Source: Streptomyces wedmorensis (lineage in GTDB: Bacteria; Actinomycetota; Actinomycetes; Streptomycetales; Streptomycetaceae). Taken from it: DNA of 64,000 nt. The position numbers were made by a program, and so were the translations under genes. The notes under the pieces were generated by a model, which saw only the letters and a program-made list of their open reading frames with translations, was not told the origin of the DNA and made no database searches. Positions 49,837-62,468 of this stretch are shown piece after piece (position 1 is the first letter of the stretch; every line of letters begins with the position of its first letter). The stretch lies in NCBI RefSeq assembly GCF_000716445.1, contig NZ_JNWK01000034.1, positions 1-64,000 of the forward strand. The letters are read 5' to 3'.

Positions 49837-51150
49837 GTGCGTGATTACCTGCTGACGCTCTGTGTCACGGCCGCGGTGACCTATCTGCTCACCGGTCCGG
49901 TGCGGAAGTTCGCCATCGCGACCGGGGCGATGCCGGAGATCCGCGCCCGCGACGTACACCGAGAACCGACTCCGCGGCTCGGTGGCATCGCCATGTTCTT
50001 CGGGCTGTGCGCGGGACTCCTCGTCGCCGCGCACCTGCAGAACCTCGGCAGCGTCTTCGAGCTGTCCAACGAGCCCCGCGCGCTGCTGTCCGGCGCCGCG
50101 CTGATCTGGCTGATCGGCGTCCTCGACGACAAGTTCGAGCTGGACGCGCTGATCAAGCTGGGCGCGCAGATGATCTCCGCCGGCGTGATGGTCGCGCAGG
50201 GTCTGACGATCCTGTGGCTGCCGATCCCGGGCATCGGCACGGTCGCCCTCACCCCCTGGCAGGGCACGCTCCTCACGGTGGCCCTGGTCGTCCTCACCAT
50301 CAACGCGGTGAACTTCGTCGACGGCCTCGACGGTCTCGCCGCCGGCATGGTCTGCATCGCCGCCGCGGCCTTCTTCCTGTACGCGTACCGCCTCTGGTAC
50401 GGCTACACGATCGAGGCGGCCGCCCCCGCGACGCTCTTCGCCGCCATCCTCATGGGCATGTGCCTGGGCTTCCTGCCGCACAACATGCACCCGGCGCGGA
50501 TCTTCATGGGCGACTCGGGTTCGATGCTGATCGGCCTGATCCTGGCGGCCTCGGCGATCTCGATCACCGGGCAGGTCGACCCCGACGTGCTGAAGCTGTT
50601 CGAGGGCTCGACCCGCGAGGCCACGCACGCCGCCCTGCCCGTCTTCATCCCGCTCGTGCTGCCGCTGACGATCATCGCGATCCCGATGGCGGACCTGATC
50701 CTCGCGATCGTGCGCCGTACGTGGAAGGGCCAGTCGCCGTTCGCCGCCGACCGCGGCCACCTGCACCACCGGCTCCTGGAGATCGGGCACTCGCACAGCC
50801 GGGCGGTGCTGATCATGTACTTCTGGTCGGCCCTGATCGCCTTCGGGACGCTGGCCTACTCGGTGCACTCGACCTCGATGTGGATCGTCCTCGGCGTCGT
50901 CGCGCTGAGCGCCATCGGCCTCGTGCTGCTCCTGCTGCCGCGGTTCTCCCCGCGCGCGCCCCGCTGGGCGGAATCCGTCGTGCCGCCCCGCTACCGCCGG
51001 CGCAAGCGGATTTCCGTGCCCGAGCCCGTCGTGGAGGTCCCGGAGGTCGAGGAGGAGCGGATTCCGGTGCCCGCGGGGATCAACGGCGCCACCGCCATCG
51101 GCAACCGCGCGCGCTTCCCCGACCGGCGGAAGGCCGGAACGCCGAGTTGA
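49837..51150 (+). CDS. wecA: Undecaprenyl-phosphate GlcNAc-1-phosphate transferase-like (WecA/Rfe)
   Basis: The protein is 437 aa from the GTG at 49837. It has about eleven membrane helices with the MraY/WecA motifs: early REPTPRLGGIAMF, the Asp pair LDDKFEL, NFVDGLDGLAAG, FMGDSGSM and the His-rich cytoplasmic loop AADRGHLHHRL. It transfers a sugar phosphate to undecaprenyl phosphate on the inner membrane face to begin a secondary wall polymer. That polymer could be linked by the LCP protein at 43575. A charged cytoplasmic tail ends the protein. Confidence 0.88.
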   Translation: MRDYLLTLCVTAAVTYLLTGPVRKFAIATGAMPEIRARDVHREPTPRLGGIAMFFGLCAGLLVAAHLQNLGSVFELSNEPRALLSGAALIWLIGVLDDKFELDALIKLGAQMISAGVMVAQGLTILWLPIPGIGTVALTPWQGTLLTVALVVLTINAVNFVDGLDGLAAGMVCIAAAAFFLYAYRLWYGYTIEAAAPATLFAAILMGMCLGFLPHNMHPARIFMGDSGSMLIGLILAASAISITGQVDPDVLKLFEGSTREATHAALPVFIPLVLPLTIIAIPMADLILAIVRRTWKGQSPFAADRGHLHHRLLEIGHSHSRAVLIMYFWSALIAFGTLAYSVHSTSMWIVLGVVALSAIGLVLLLLPRFSPRAPRWAESVVPPRYRRRKRISVPEPVVEVPEVEEERIPVPAGINGATAIGNRARFPDRRKAGTPS

Positions 51151-51414
51151 CGAAAGCCGCATTCGCGGCCATTACCAGACGGAATGCCCCCGTGTCGCGC
51201 ACACACGCGCGCCATCACACTCATGTGTGACGGTTGGCACACCTTATGGGTAAAGACCTATTCAAATAGTTTGTGATACCGTTCACGAGACCCGGCGACA
51301 GTGCCGAAAGACCGTAGTGCGACGGTCTGTTGGCCCCGAGACCCACCTCGGACCGGGCTTACGCTCGTCCATGACGACACCATCGCCCCCTCCATCAAAA
51401 GCGGAGACACCGCC

Positions 51415-51828
51415 ATGCCGTCCAACGACGCACGCACCCTGCTGCACACCGCCGTACCCACCGCTGCCGTCGGCGTCATCGCCACGGTCGTCAGTGGGGT
51501 GGTCGCCGGTGGCAAGGGTGCGCTCGGCGCCGTCGCCGGCACCCTGGTCGTGATCCTCTTCATGGGTGTGGGACTCGTGGTGCTCCAGCGGACGGCTAAG
51601 TCGCTGCCGCAGCTTTTCCAGGCCATGGGGCTCATGCTCTACACAGCCCAACTGCTGCTGCTCTTCATCTTCCTGGCCTTGTTCAAGGACACGACGCTGT
51701 TCGACTTCAAGGCCTTCGCCTTCACCCTTCTGGCGACGACCGTGGTGTGGGTCGCCGCGCAGGCACGCGCCTACATGAAGGCCAAGATCATGTATGTCGA
51801 GCCCGAGAAGTCGGGGTCGAAGCAGTGA
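51415..51828 (+). CDS. atpI: ATP synthase protein I (AtpI-like)
   Basis: The protein is 137 aa from the ATG at 51415 (GGAGA upstream). Four membrane segments are visible (TAAVGVIATVVSGVVAGG, VVILFMGVGLVVL, YTAQLLLLFIFLALF, AFTLLATTVVWVAAQA). It is the assembly or ion-handling factor regularly encoded first in actinobacterial atp operons. Upstream DNA (51241-51290) is unusually A+T-rich and includes TTTGTGATACC, a likely promoter region of the operon. Confidence 0.82.
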   Translation: MPSNDARTLLHTAVPTAAVGVIATVVSGVVAGGKGALGAVAGTLVVILFMGVGLVVLQRTAKSLPQLFQAMGLMLYTAQLLLLFIFLALFKDTTLFDFKAFAFTLLATTVVWVAAQARAYMKAKIMYVEPEKSGSKQ

Positions 51829-52050
51829 AGGGTAGGGCCGGGATAAAGCCGCGTTCGGCTTCCTGCTATCGTCCGGTGCCAACTGCGGCACTGCGGGCGC
51901 GGGCATCCGAGACGCCTGTCCCAGCGCGAGGCTCGATGCCGAACCGCCGCCCCCTTATCCGTAAGACCAGTCCAGTGCCGACCCGCGGCTGCGTGCCGCG
52001 CCGACACAACGAGGTTGCCGTACCTATGCGCCACGCTGAAGGAGCCCGCG

Positions 52051-53186
<1,136 letters not shown>

Positions 53187-53224
53187 GCCGGACCGACAGC
53201 CCAACTTTTACGGAAGGCACTGAT

Positions 53225-53770
53225 GTGAACGCTCTGCTTCTTGCGGCAGCGGCGGAGGAGCAGCCTCCGCTCATCCCGCATCTCGACGAGCTCGTCATCG
53301 GCCTGATCGCCTTCGTCATCGTCTTCGGTTTCCTCGCCAAGAAGCTCCTCCCGAACATCAACAAGGTTCTGGAAGAGCGCCGCGAGGCCATCGAGGGTGG
53401 CATCGAGAAGGCCGAGTCGGCCCAGATCGAGGCTCAGAGTGTGCTGGAGCAGTACAAGGCCCAGCTCGCCGAGGCCCGCCACGAGGCCGCGCGTCTTCGC
53501 CAGGAGGCGACGGAGCAGGGCACCGCGATCATCCAGGAGATGAAGGCGGAGGGCCAGCGCCAGCGCGAGGAGATCATCGCGGCCGGCCACACGCAGATCG
53601 AGGCCGACCGCAAGGCCGCGTCCGCGTCGCTGCGTCAGGACGTGGGCAAGCTCGCCACCGACCTGGCCGGCAAGCTGGTCGGCGAGTCCCTCGAGGACGT
53701 CGCCCGCCAGAGCCGCACGATCGACCGCTTCCTCGAAGAGCTCGAGGAGAAGGCCGAGGCCGTCCGATGA
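53225..53770 (+). CDS. atpF: ATP synthase subunit b
   Basis: The protein is 181 aa from the GTG at 53225. One N-terminal membrane helix (LVIGLIAFVIVFGFLA) is followed by a long charged coiled coil (NKVLEERREAIEGGIEKAE ...), the peripheral stalk. The stop overlaps the atpH start by four bases. Confidence 0.94.
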   Translation: MNALLLAAAAEEQPPLIPHLDELVIGLIAFVIVFGFLAKKLLPNINKVLEERREAIEGGIEKAESAQIEAQSVLEQYKAQLAEARHEAARLRQEATEQGTAIIQEMKAEGQRQREEIIAAGHTQIEADRKAASASLRQDVGKLATDLAGKLVGESLEDVARQSRTIDRFLEELEEKAEAVR

Positions 53771-54582
53771 ACGGAGCGAGCCGCGAGGCACTGGCCGCCG
53801 CCCGTGAGTCCCTCGACGCGCTGACCGACAACACGTCGGCCGACGCGACGAAGCTCGCGGACGAGCTGGCCGCCGTCACCACGCTGCTCGACCGCGAGGT
53901 GTCGCTGCGCCGGGTCCTGACCGACCCCGCACAGTCGGGTGAGGCCAAGGCCGAGCTCGCGCAGCGACTCCTGAGCGGTCAGGTGGGCGGCGCGACCGTC
54001 GACCTGGTCTCGGGCATGGTGCGTTCCCGCTGGTCGCGTTCGCGTGACCTGGTCGACGCGACCGAGGAACTGGCGAACATCGCCGACCTCACCGCGGCGC
54101 AGAAGGCGGGCGCGCTCGACAGCGTCGAGGACGAGCTGTTCCGCTTCGGCCGGATCGTGTCCTCCAGCAACGAGCTCCGCTCCGCGCTGACGGACAAGGC
54201 CGCCACGGCCACCGCCAAGGGCGAGCTGCTCCGCAGCCTGCTCGGCGGCAAGGCCCACGCGTCGACCGAGCGCCTGGTCGTCCGTCTGGTGACCCAGCCC
54301 CGGGGACGTAGCCTGGAAGCGGGACTCGAGTCCCTGTCCAAGCTCGCCGCGGCGCGCCGGGACCGGATGGTCGCCGTCGTCACCTCGGCGGTGCCGCTGT
54401 CCGACCAGCAGAAGCAGCGCCTCGGTGCCGTCCTGGCCAAGCTGTACGGCCGCCAGATGCACCTGAACCTGGACGTGGACCCCGCGGTCCTCGGCGGGAT
54501 CACCGTGCAGGTCGGCGACGAGGTCATCAACGGCTCCATCGCCGAGCGCCTCGACGAGGCGACCCGCCGACTGGCCGGCTGA
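53767..54582 (+). CDS. atpH: ATP synthase subunit delta
   Basis: The protein is 271 aa. It is longer than the E. coli delta (about 177 aa), as usual in actinobacteria. The C-terminal part has the conserved [20 protein letters not shown]. The N-terminal helices bind F1-alpha. It links the b stalk to F1. Confidence 0.93.
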   Translation: MNGASREALAAARESLDALTDNTSADATKLADELAAVTTLLDREVSLRRVLTDPAQSGEAKAELAQRLLSGQVGGATVDLVSGMVRSRWSRSRDLVDATEELANIADLTAAQKAGALDSVEDELFRFGRIVSSSNELRSALTDKAATATAKGELLRSLLGGKAHASTERLVVRLVTQPRGRSLEAGLESLSKLAAARRDRMVAVVTSAVPLSDQQKQRLGAVLAKLYGRQMHLNLDVDPAVLGGITVQVGDEVINGSIAERLDEATRRLAG

Positions 54583-54621
54583 CGGCAGCCACCGCAGCAC
54601 ACAGCTACACAGCATCACCAG

Positions 54622-54676
54622 CGGCCCGGTTGGGCCGTGCAGAGATTGCAGAAGATTCCTGGGGGTCGGCCCCCAG
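54622..54676 (+). promoter_or_regulatory. Two hairpins between atpH and atpA
   Basis: CGGCCC/GGGCCG (54622-54637, GGTT loop) and CTGGGGG/CCCCCAG (54659-54676, TCGG loop) lie in the 140-bp atpH-atpA gap, otherwise the longest inside the F1 genes. They may tune subunit stoichiometry through RNA processing or partial termination. Confidence 0.55.
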
Positions 54677-54722
54677 ACCCCTTAAGAAACTTCGGGCCCA
54701 ACAAGGAGAGCAGGGAACCCAG

Positions 54723-56321
54723 ATGGCGGAGCTCACGATCCGGCCGGAGGAGATCCGGGACGCACTGGAGAACTTCGTCCAGTCGTACCAGCCGGACGCG
54801 GCCTCGCGCGAGGAGGTCGGCACGGTCAGCCTGGCCGGTGACGGTATCGCGAAGGTCGAGGGTCTTCCCTCGGCCATGGCGAACGAGCTGCTGAAGTTCG
54901 AGGACGGGACCCTCGGTCTCGCCCTGAACCTCGAAGAGCGCGAGATCGGCGCGATCGTCCTCGGCGAGTTCAGCGGCATCGAGGAGGGTCAGTCGGTGCA
55001 GCGCACCGGCGAGGTCCTCTCCGTCGGTGTCGGTGAGGGCTACCTGGGTCGCGTCGTCGACCCGCTCGGTAACCCGATCGACGGTCTCGGCGAGATCGCG
55101 ACCGAGGGCCGCCGCGCCCTCGAGCTGCAGGCCCCGGGCGTTATGGCCCGTAAGTCGGTGCACGAGCCGATGGAGACCGGCTACAAGGCCGTCGACGCCA
55201 TGACGCCGGTCGGCCGCGGCCAGCGTCAGCTGATCATCGGCGACCGCCAGACCGGCAAGACCGCGCTGTGCATCGACACGATCATCAACCAGCGCGACAA
55301 CTGGCGCTCGGGCGACGTGAACAAGCAGGTCCGCTGCATCTACGTCGCCGTCGGCCAGAAGGGCTCGACCATCGCGTCCGTTCGCGGCGCCCTGGAAGAG
55401 GCCGGTGCGCTCGAGTACACGACGATCGTCGCCGCCCCGGCGTCCGACCCGGCCGGCTTCAAGTACCTGGCGCCGTACACCGGTTCCGCCATCGGTCAGC
55501 ACTGGATGTACCAGGGCAAGCACGTCCTGATCGTCTTCGACGACCTGTCGAAGCAGGCCGACGCCTACCGCGCCGTGTCGCTGCTGCTGCGCCGCCCGCC
55601 GGGCCGTGAGGCCTACCCGGGTGACGTCTTCTACCTGCACTCGCGTCTCCTCGAGCGCTGCGCGAAGCTCTCGGACGAGCTCGGTGCCGGTTCGATGACC
55701 GGTCTGCCGATCGTCGAGACCAAGGCGAACGACGTGTCGGCGTTCATCCCGACCAACGTCATCTCCATCACCGACGGCCAGTGCTTCCTGGAGTCCGACC
55801 TGTTCAACGCCGGCCAGCGTCCGGCCCTGAACGTCGGTATCTCGGTCTCCCGTGTCGGTGGCTCCGCCCAGCACAAGGCGATGAAGCAGATCTCCGGTCG
55901 CCTCCGTGTCGACCTGGCCCAGTTCCGTGAGCTCGAGGCGTTCGCCGCCTTCGGTTCCGACCTGGACGCCGCGTCGAAGGCGCAGCTGGAGCGCGGTCAG
56001 CGCATGGTCGAGCTGCTCAAGCAGGCTCAGTACCAGCCCATGCCGACCGAGAACCAGGTCGTCTCCGTCTGGGCCGGCACCACCGGCAAGATGGACGACG
56101 TCCCGGTCGCCGACATCCGCCGCTTCGAGGCCGAGCTCCTGGCGTACCTGCGCCAGAACCACTCGGGTCTCATGACCTCCATCCGTGAGGGCGGCAAGAT
56201 GTCCGACGACACCCTGCAGTCCGTCGGTGACGCCATCGCGGAGTTCAAGAAGCAGTTCGAGACCTCTGACGGCAAGCTGCTGGGCGAGGACGCTCCTGCC
56301 GCCGTCAACGTCTCGAAGTGA
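54723..56321 (+). CDS. atpA: ATP synthase subunit alpha
   Basis: The protein is 532 aa from the ATG at 54723 (AAGGAGA upstream). The P-loop is GDRQTGKTA, with VGQKGSTI and the alpha-type [20 protein letters not shown] containing the arginine-finger region ([10 protein letters not shown] further on). It is the noncatalytic nucleotide-binding subunit of F1. Confidence 0.96.
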   Translation: MAELTIRPEEIRDALENFVQSYQPDAASREEVGTVSLAGDGIAKVEGLPSAMANELLKFEDGTLGLALNLEEREIGAIVLGEFSGIEEGQSVQRTGEVLSVGVGEGYLGRVVDPLGNPIDGLGEIATEGRRALELQAPGVMARKSVHEPMETGYKAVDAMTPVGRGQRQLIIGDRQTGKTALCIDTIINQRDNWRSGDVNKQVRCIYVAVGQKGSTIASVRGALEEAGALEYTTIVAAPASDPAGFKYLAPYTGSAIGQHWMYQGKHVLIVFDDLSKQADAYRAVSLLLRRPPGREAYPGDVFYLHSRLLERCAKLSDELGAGSMTGLPIVETKANDVSAFIPTNVISITDGQCFLESDLFNAGQRPALNVGISVSRVGGSAQHKAMKQISGRLRVDLAQFRELEAFAAFGSDLDAASKAQLERGQRMVELLKQAQYQPMPTENQVVSVWAGTTGKMDDVPVADIRRFEAELLAYLRQNHSGLMTSIREGGKMSDDTLQSVGDAIAEFKKQFETSDGKLLGEDAPAAVNVSK

Positions 56322-56341
56322 CGACGGAAGGGACCTGACTC

Positions 56342-58701
<2,360 letters not shown>

Positions 58702-58813
58702 GCCCCGTGCTCGCCCGAGGGGGGTGGGATCCGTCCCGCCCCCCTCACCACGCCCACTAGAATTGACCCCAACACCCGGCACGACCGCCGGGTGGTGACC
58801 CGAGGAGCCACCC

Positions 58814-59188
58814 TTGGCTGCTGAGCTGCACGTCGAGCTGGTCGCCGCGGACCGGAGTGTCTGGTCCGGCGAGGCCACCCTGGTCATCGCGCGTACCACC
58901 TCCGGCGACATCGGCGTCATGCCCGGCCACCAGCCGCTGCTCGGTGTGCTGGAGTCGGGCCCGGTGACCATCCGTACGAGCGAGGGCGGGACTGTCGTCG
59001 CCGCCGTCCACGGCGGATTCATCTCGTTCGCCGACGACAAGCTGTCTCTGCTCGCGGAGATCTGCGAGCTGGCGGACGAGATCGACGCCCAGCGCGCCGA
59101 GCGCGCGCTGGAGCGTGCGAAGTCGGACTCCGACGCCGCCGCCGAGCGGCGCGCCGATGTCCGGCTGCGCGCGGTGTCGGTCCGCTGA
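58814..59188 (+). CDS. atpC: ATP synthase subunit epsilon
   Basis: The protein is 124 aa from the TTG at 58814 (CGAGGAG upstream). The N-terminal beta-sandwich (ELHVELVAADRSVWSGEA, GDIGVMPGHQPLL) is followed by a short helical C-domain that can inhibit rotation. It is the last gene of the atp operon. Confidence 0.94.
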   Translation: MAAELHVELVAADRSVWSGEATLVIARTTSGDIGVMPGHQPLLGVLESGPVTIRTSEGGTVVAAVHGGFISFADDKLSLLAEICELADEIDAQRAERALERAKSDSDAAAERRADVRLRAVSVR

Positions 59189-59211
59189 CGGTCCGCACCG
59201 ACTGGTAGTGC

Positions 59212-59261
59212 CCTCAGCCGCGGCACGGTCCGGAACCTTCCGGAACGTGCCGCGGCTGAGG
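59212..59261 (+). terminator. atp operon terminator hairpin
   Basis: A perfect 16-bp stem (59212-59227 with 59246-59261) encloses a second stem TCCGGAA/TTCCGGA. It begins 24 bp after the atpC stop and lacks a T-run, as is common in Streptomyces. Confidence 0.85.
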
Positions 59262-59328
59262 CGATGCATATGCAGGTTGTATTCGGTTCGGCCGGTCGCG
59301 CCGGCTACGGGACGCAGCGAGGAGGTCG

Positions 59329-59781
59329 GTGAAGATGTTCCTCGCTCTGCTCGTGTGCGGCCTGGTCGTCGCACTGGTGGTGATCGGGCTCTTCGTCTTC
59401 GGCTTGCGCCGGAGACTGATCCAGCGTGCCGGCGGCACCTTCGACTGTTCCCTGCGCTGGGACGTCCCCGACGAACCGGACCCGACCGGCAAGGGCTGGG
59501 TGTACGGCGTCGCCCGCTACAGCGGTGACGAGATCGCCTGGTTCCGAGTCTTCTCGTACGCGCCCCGCCCGCGCCGGATCCTGGAGCGTTCGTCCATCGT
59601 GGCGCTTGAGCGCCGGATGCCGGAGGGCGAGGAGGAGCTCGCGCTGCTCTCCGACGCGGTGATCCAGCCCTGCATGTACGAGGGGGTGCGTCTGGAGCTC
59701 GCGATGAGCGAGGACGCCCGCACCGGTTTCATGGCTTGGCTGGAGGCGGCGCCTCCCGGCCAGCGAGTGAACGTGGCCTAG
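59329..59781 (+). CDS. DUF2550 single-pass membrane protein
   Basis: The protein is 150 aa from the GTG at 59329 (GAGGAGG upstream). One N-terminal helix (ALLVCGLVVALVVIGLFVFG) is followed by a cytoplasmic beta-rich domain (GGTFDCSLRWDVPD, WFRVFSYAPRPRRILER). This actinobacterial family regularly follows atpC. Its function is unknown. Confidence 0.85.
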   Translation: MKMFLALLVCGLVVALVVIGLFVFGLRRRLIQRAGGTFDCSLRWDVPDEPDPTGKGWVYGVARYSGDEIAWFRVFSYAPRPRRILERSSIVALERRMPEGEEELALLSDAVIQPCMYEGVRLELAMSEDARTGFMAWLEAAPPGQRVNVA

Positions 59782-59843
59782 TACGTGAGAAGCGGGGGAT
59801 GGTGTGCTGCACCGTCCCCCGCTTCGGCGTCTCCCCGTGGTGG

Positions 59844-61691
59844 CTAGTTCAGGCCGGTGTTGATGGCGCCGACGAGCTCGCCGTTGCCGGTGTCACCGCT
59901 GAACTCCCAGAAGAAGGCTCCGCCGAGGCCCTGGTTCTTGGCCCAGCTCATCTTGGAGGTCACGGTGGCGGGGGTGTCGTAGCTCCACCAGTTCGTGCCG
60001 CAGTGGGCGTACGCGGTGCCCGCGACGGTGCCGTTGGCCGGGCAGGAGTTCTTGAGGACCTTGTAGTCCTCGATGCCCTGCTCGTACGTGCCCGCCGCCG
60101 GGCCCGTCGCCGTGCCGCCGGGGGCGGACTGGGTGACGCCGGTCCAGCCGCGGCCGTAGAAGCCGATGCCGAGCAGCAGCTTGTTGGCCGGGACGCCCTT
60201 CGCCTTGAACTTGGCGATCGCCTCGGCGGAGTTGAAGCCCGCCTGCGGGATGCCGGCGTAGGAGGTGAGCGGGGAGTGCGGGGCCGTCGGGCCCTGCGCC
60301 GCCCAGGCGCCGAAGAAGTCGTACGTCATGACGTTGAACCAGTTCATGTACTGCGCTGCGCCCGCGTAGTCGGCGGCGTCGATCTTGCCGCCGGCGGAGG
60401 CGTCGGCCGTGACGGCCGCGGTGACGAGGTTGTTCGCACCGAACTTGGCGCGCATGGCCTGCATCATGTTCTTGAAGGAGGCGGCGCCGCTGGTGTCGCA
60501 GGAGAGGCCGCAGGCGTTCGGGTACTCCCAGTCCAGGTCGATGCCGTCGAAGACGTCGGCCCAGCGCGGGTCCTCGACCAGGTCGTAGCAGGACTGGGCG
60601 AAGGCGGTCGGGTTCTGCACGGCCTGGCCGAAGCCGCCGGACCAGGTCCAGCCGCCGAAGGACCACAGGACCTTGATGTTCGGGTACGCCTTCTTCAGCT
60701 TGCGGAGCTGGTTGAAGTTGCCGCGCAGCGGCTGGTCCCAGGTGTCGGCGACGCCGTCGACGGACTGGTCGGCGGTGTAGGCCTTGTCGTAGTCGGCGTA
60801 GGCGTCGCCGATGGTGCACTTGCCGCCCGTGACGTTACCGAAGGCATAGTTGATGTGGGTGATCTTGGACGCGGAGCCCGAGGTCACGATGTTCTTCACG
60901 TGGTAGTTGCGGCCGTAGACGCCCCAGTTGGTGAAGTAGCCCATCTTCACGGCGTTGGGGAGGGGGTTGCCCCCGCCGCCGCCGGTGGTGTGGACGGCGA
61001 CCGGGCCGGCGGCGGGGCCGGTCTGGTCGATGGTGTCGCGGGCGACGACCGTGTAGCTGTAGTCGGTGCCGGCGGTCAGGCCCTGGTCGGTGTGGGTGAG
61101 GCCGGTGACCGTGGCGACCTTCGTGCCGTCGCGCAGGACGTCGTAGTTCTTGATGCCCTTGTCGTCGGTCGCGGCGGTCCAGGTCAGCTTCGCCGAGGTG
61201 TCGGTGATGTTGGAGGCGACCGGGGTGCCGGGGGCCGAGGGCGGGTTGTCGCCCGGCTGGGAGGTGCCGTCGCAGGCGGCGCCGTTGATCTTACAGCCGC
61301 TGGGCGCGCCGGGGCCGGCGCCGTTGTAGCCGAAGGAGACGGAGGCGCCGGGGGCGAGGGTGCCGTTCCAGCCGACGTTCTTGGCGGTCCAGTGGGTGCC
61401 GGAGCTGGTGACGGTGGCGTCCCAGGCGGAGGTGACCGAGGTGCCGGCGGGGTAGTCCCACTCGACGGTCCAGGAGCTGATGGTGGTGGTGCCGGTGTTC
61501 TTGATGGTCCAGTTGGCGCCGAAGCCGGTGCCCCAGTCGGACGTCTTCGTGTAGGTCGCCGTGGCCGAGGTGGCGGCTTCGGCGGGGGTGGCGAGGCCGA
61601 CCATGGCGGCCAGCGGCAGGATCAGGGCGGTCAGGCCGGCGGCGGCCCGGTGTCTGAACCCTGATCTGCGCGTCGGTGCTTGAGTGCTCAA
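59844..61691 (-). CDS. chiC: Secreted family-18 chitinase with CBM2 and fibronectin-III domains
   Basis: The protein is 615 aa. A signal peptide at about residues 1-39 (twin-Arg-free, ending TPAEAAT) is followed by a CBM2 domain at about 42-140 with two Cys. A short linker and an FnIII domain (about 150-245) lead to a GH18 catalytic domain from about 253. The active-site DGIDLDWEYP supplies the acid Glu, and KMGYFTNWGVYGR and the C-terminal WSYDTP line the groove. It degrades chitin outside the cell. The position after DUF2550 and before a two-component pair matches ChiC of S. coelicolor. Its promoter carries two chi-type repeats. Confidence 0.9.
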   Translation of the reverse strand: MSTQAPTRRSGFRHRAAAGLTALILPLAAMVGLATPAEAATSATATYTKTSDWGTGFGANWTIKNTGTTTISSWTVEWDYPAGTSVTSAWDATVTSSGTHWTAKNVGWNGTLAPGASVSFGYNGAGPGAPSGCKINGAACDGTSQPGDNPPSAPGTPVASNITDTSAKLTWTAATDDKGIKNYDVLRDGTKVATVTGLTHTDQGLTAGTDYSYTVVARDTIDQTGPAAGPVAVHTTGGGGGNPLPNAVKMGYFTNWGVYGRNYHVKNIVTSGSASKITHINYAFGNVTGGKCTIGDAYADYDKAYTADQSVDGVADTWDQPLRGNFNQLRKLKKAYPNIKVLWSFGGWTWSGGFGQAVQNPTAFAQSCYDLVEDPRWADVFDGIDLDWEYPNACGLSCDTSGAASFKNMMQAMRAKFGANNLVTAAVTADASAGGKIDAADYAGAAQYMNWFNVMTYDFFGAWAAQGPTAPHSPLTSYAGIPQAGFNSAEAIAKFKAKGVPANKLLLGIGFYGRGWTGVTQSAPGGTATGPAAGTYEQGIEDYKVLKNSCPANGTVAGTAYAHCGTNWWSYDTPATVTSKMSWAKNQGLGGAFFWEFSGDTGNGELVGAINTGLN

Positions 61692-61755
61692 CGGTGCTCC
61701 TCAAGTTGCGGACGGACAAGGTGGGGGTGGTCCGTGAAGATGCGCGCGCCCCGCG

Positions 61756-61797
61756 AGCGTAGGAAGGTCTGGACCAATCGTCAAGAGGTCCAGACCA
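61756..61797 (-). promoter_or_regulatory. Chitinase promoter with two chi/DasR-type repeats
   Basis: Read on the minus strand, TTGACG (61779-61784) and TACGCT (61756-61761) are separated by 17 nt. TGGTCTGGACCT (61786-61797) lies just upstream of the -35. TGGTCCAGACCT (61765-61776) fills the spacer. Both resemble the 12-bp direct repeats of Streptomyces chi promoters and the DasR-responsive element. Confidence 0.88.
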
Positions 61798-61814
61798 ACG
61801 TCGCCGTTCTTCGG

Positions 61815-62468
61815 TCAGACCCCCAACTCCTGCGCCAGCACGGCCGCTTGGACCCTGCTCCGCAGTCGCAGCTTGCCCAGCACCTTGCTGACGTGCGTCT
61901 TCACCGTCGCCTCCGCCATGTCGAGCCGTACCGCGATCTCCGCGTTCGACAGCCCGCCGCCCAGCGCCGACAACACCTCCCGCTCCCGGGGCGTCAGGAC
62001 GTCCAGCACGGCCGGGTCCTTGCCCCGCTCCGTACGCGGCGGGCGGCCGGTCGCGGCGAACTCCGCGATGAGCCGCCGCGTCACCGCCGGGGCGATCAGG
62101 CCCTCGCCGCGCGCCACCGTCCGCACCGCCTCGATCAGCTCGCGCGCGTCCGCGTTCTTGAGCAGGAAGCCGGCCGCGCCCGCGCGCAGCGCCCCGAACA
62201 CGTACTCGTCCAGATCGAAGGTGGTCAGCACCAGGACGTCCGCCAGGCCCTCGGCGACCACGATCCCCGTCGCCGTCACGCCGTCCATCCGGGGCATCTG
62301 CACGTCCATCAGGACCAGGTCGGGCCGCAGTTCGCGCGCCAGCTCGACCGCCCGCTCGCCGTCCGCCGCCTCCCCGACCACCTCGATGTCCGGGGCGCTG
62401 CCCAGGATGAGCACCAGCCCCGCCCGTACCGCCGACTGGTCCTCGGCGACCACCACCCGCACCGTCAC
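61815..62468 (-). CDS. chiR: NarL/LuxR-type response regulator (ChiR-like)
   Basis: The protein is 217 aa from the GTG at 62468, which overlaps the kinase stop. The receiver has VVVAEDQ, phospho-Asp in LVLMDVQMP and the Lys in GFLLKNA. The C-terminal HTH has LTPREREVLSALGGGLSNAEIA and ATVKTHVSKVLGKL. The location beside the chitinase matches the ChiR regulator described in S. coelicolor. The gene is transcribed in the same direction, just upstream of the chitinase promoter. Confidence 0.88.
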   Translation of the reverse strand: MTVRVVVAEDQSAVRAGLVLILGSAPDIEVVGEAADGERAVELARELRPDLVLMDVQMPRMDGVTATGIVVAEGLADVLVLTTFDLDEYVFGALRAGAAGFLLKNADARELIEAVRTVARGEGLIAPAVTRRLIAEFAATGRPPRTERGKDPAVLDVLTPREREVLSALGGGLSNAEIAVRLDMAEATVKTHVSKVLGKLRLRSRVQAAVLAQELGV

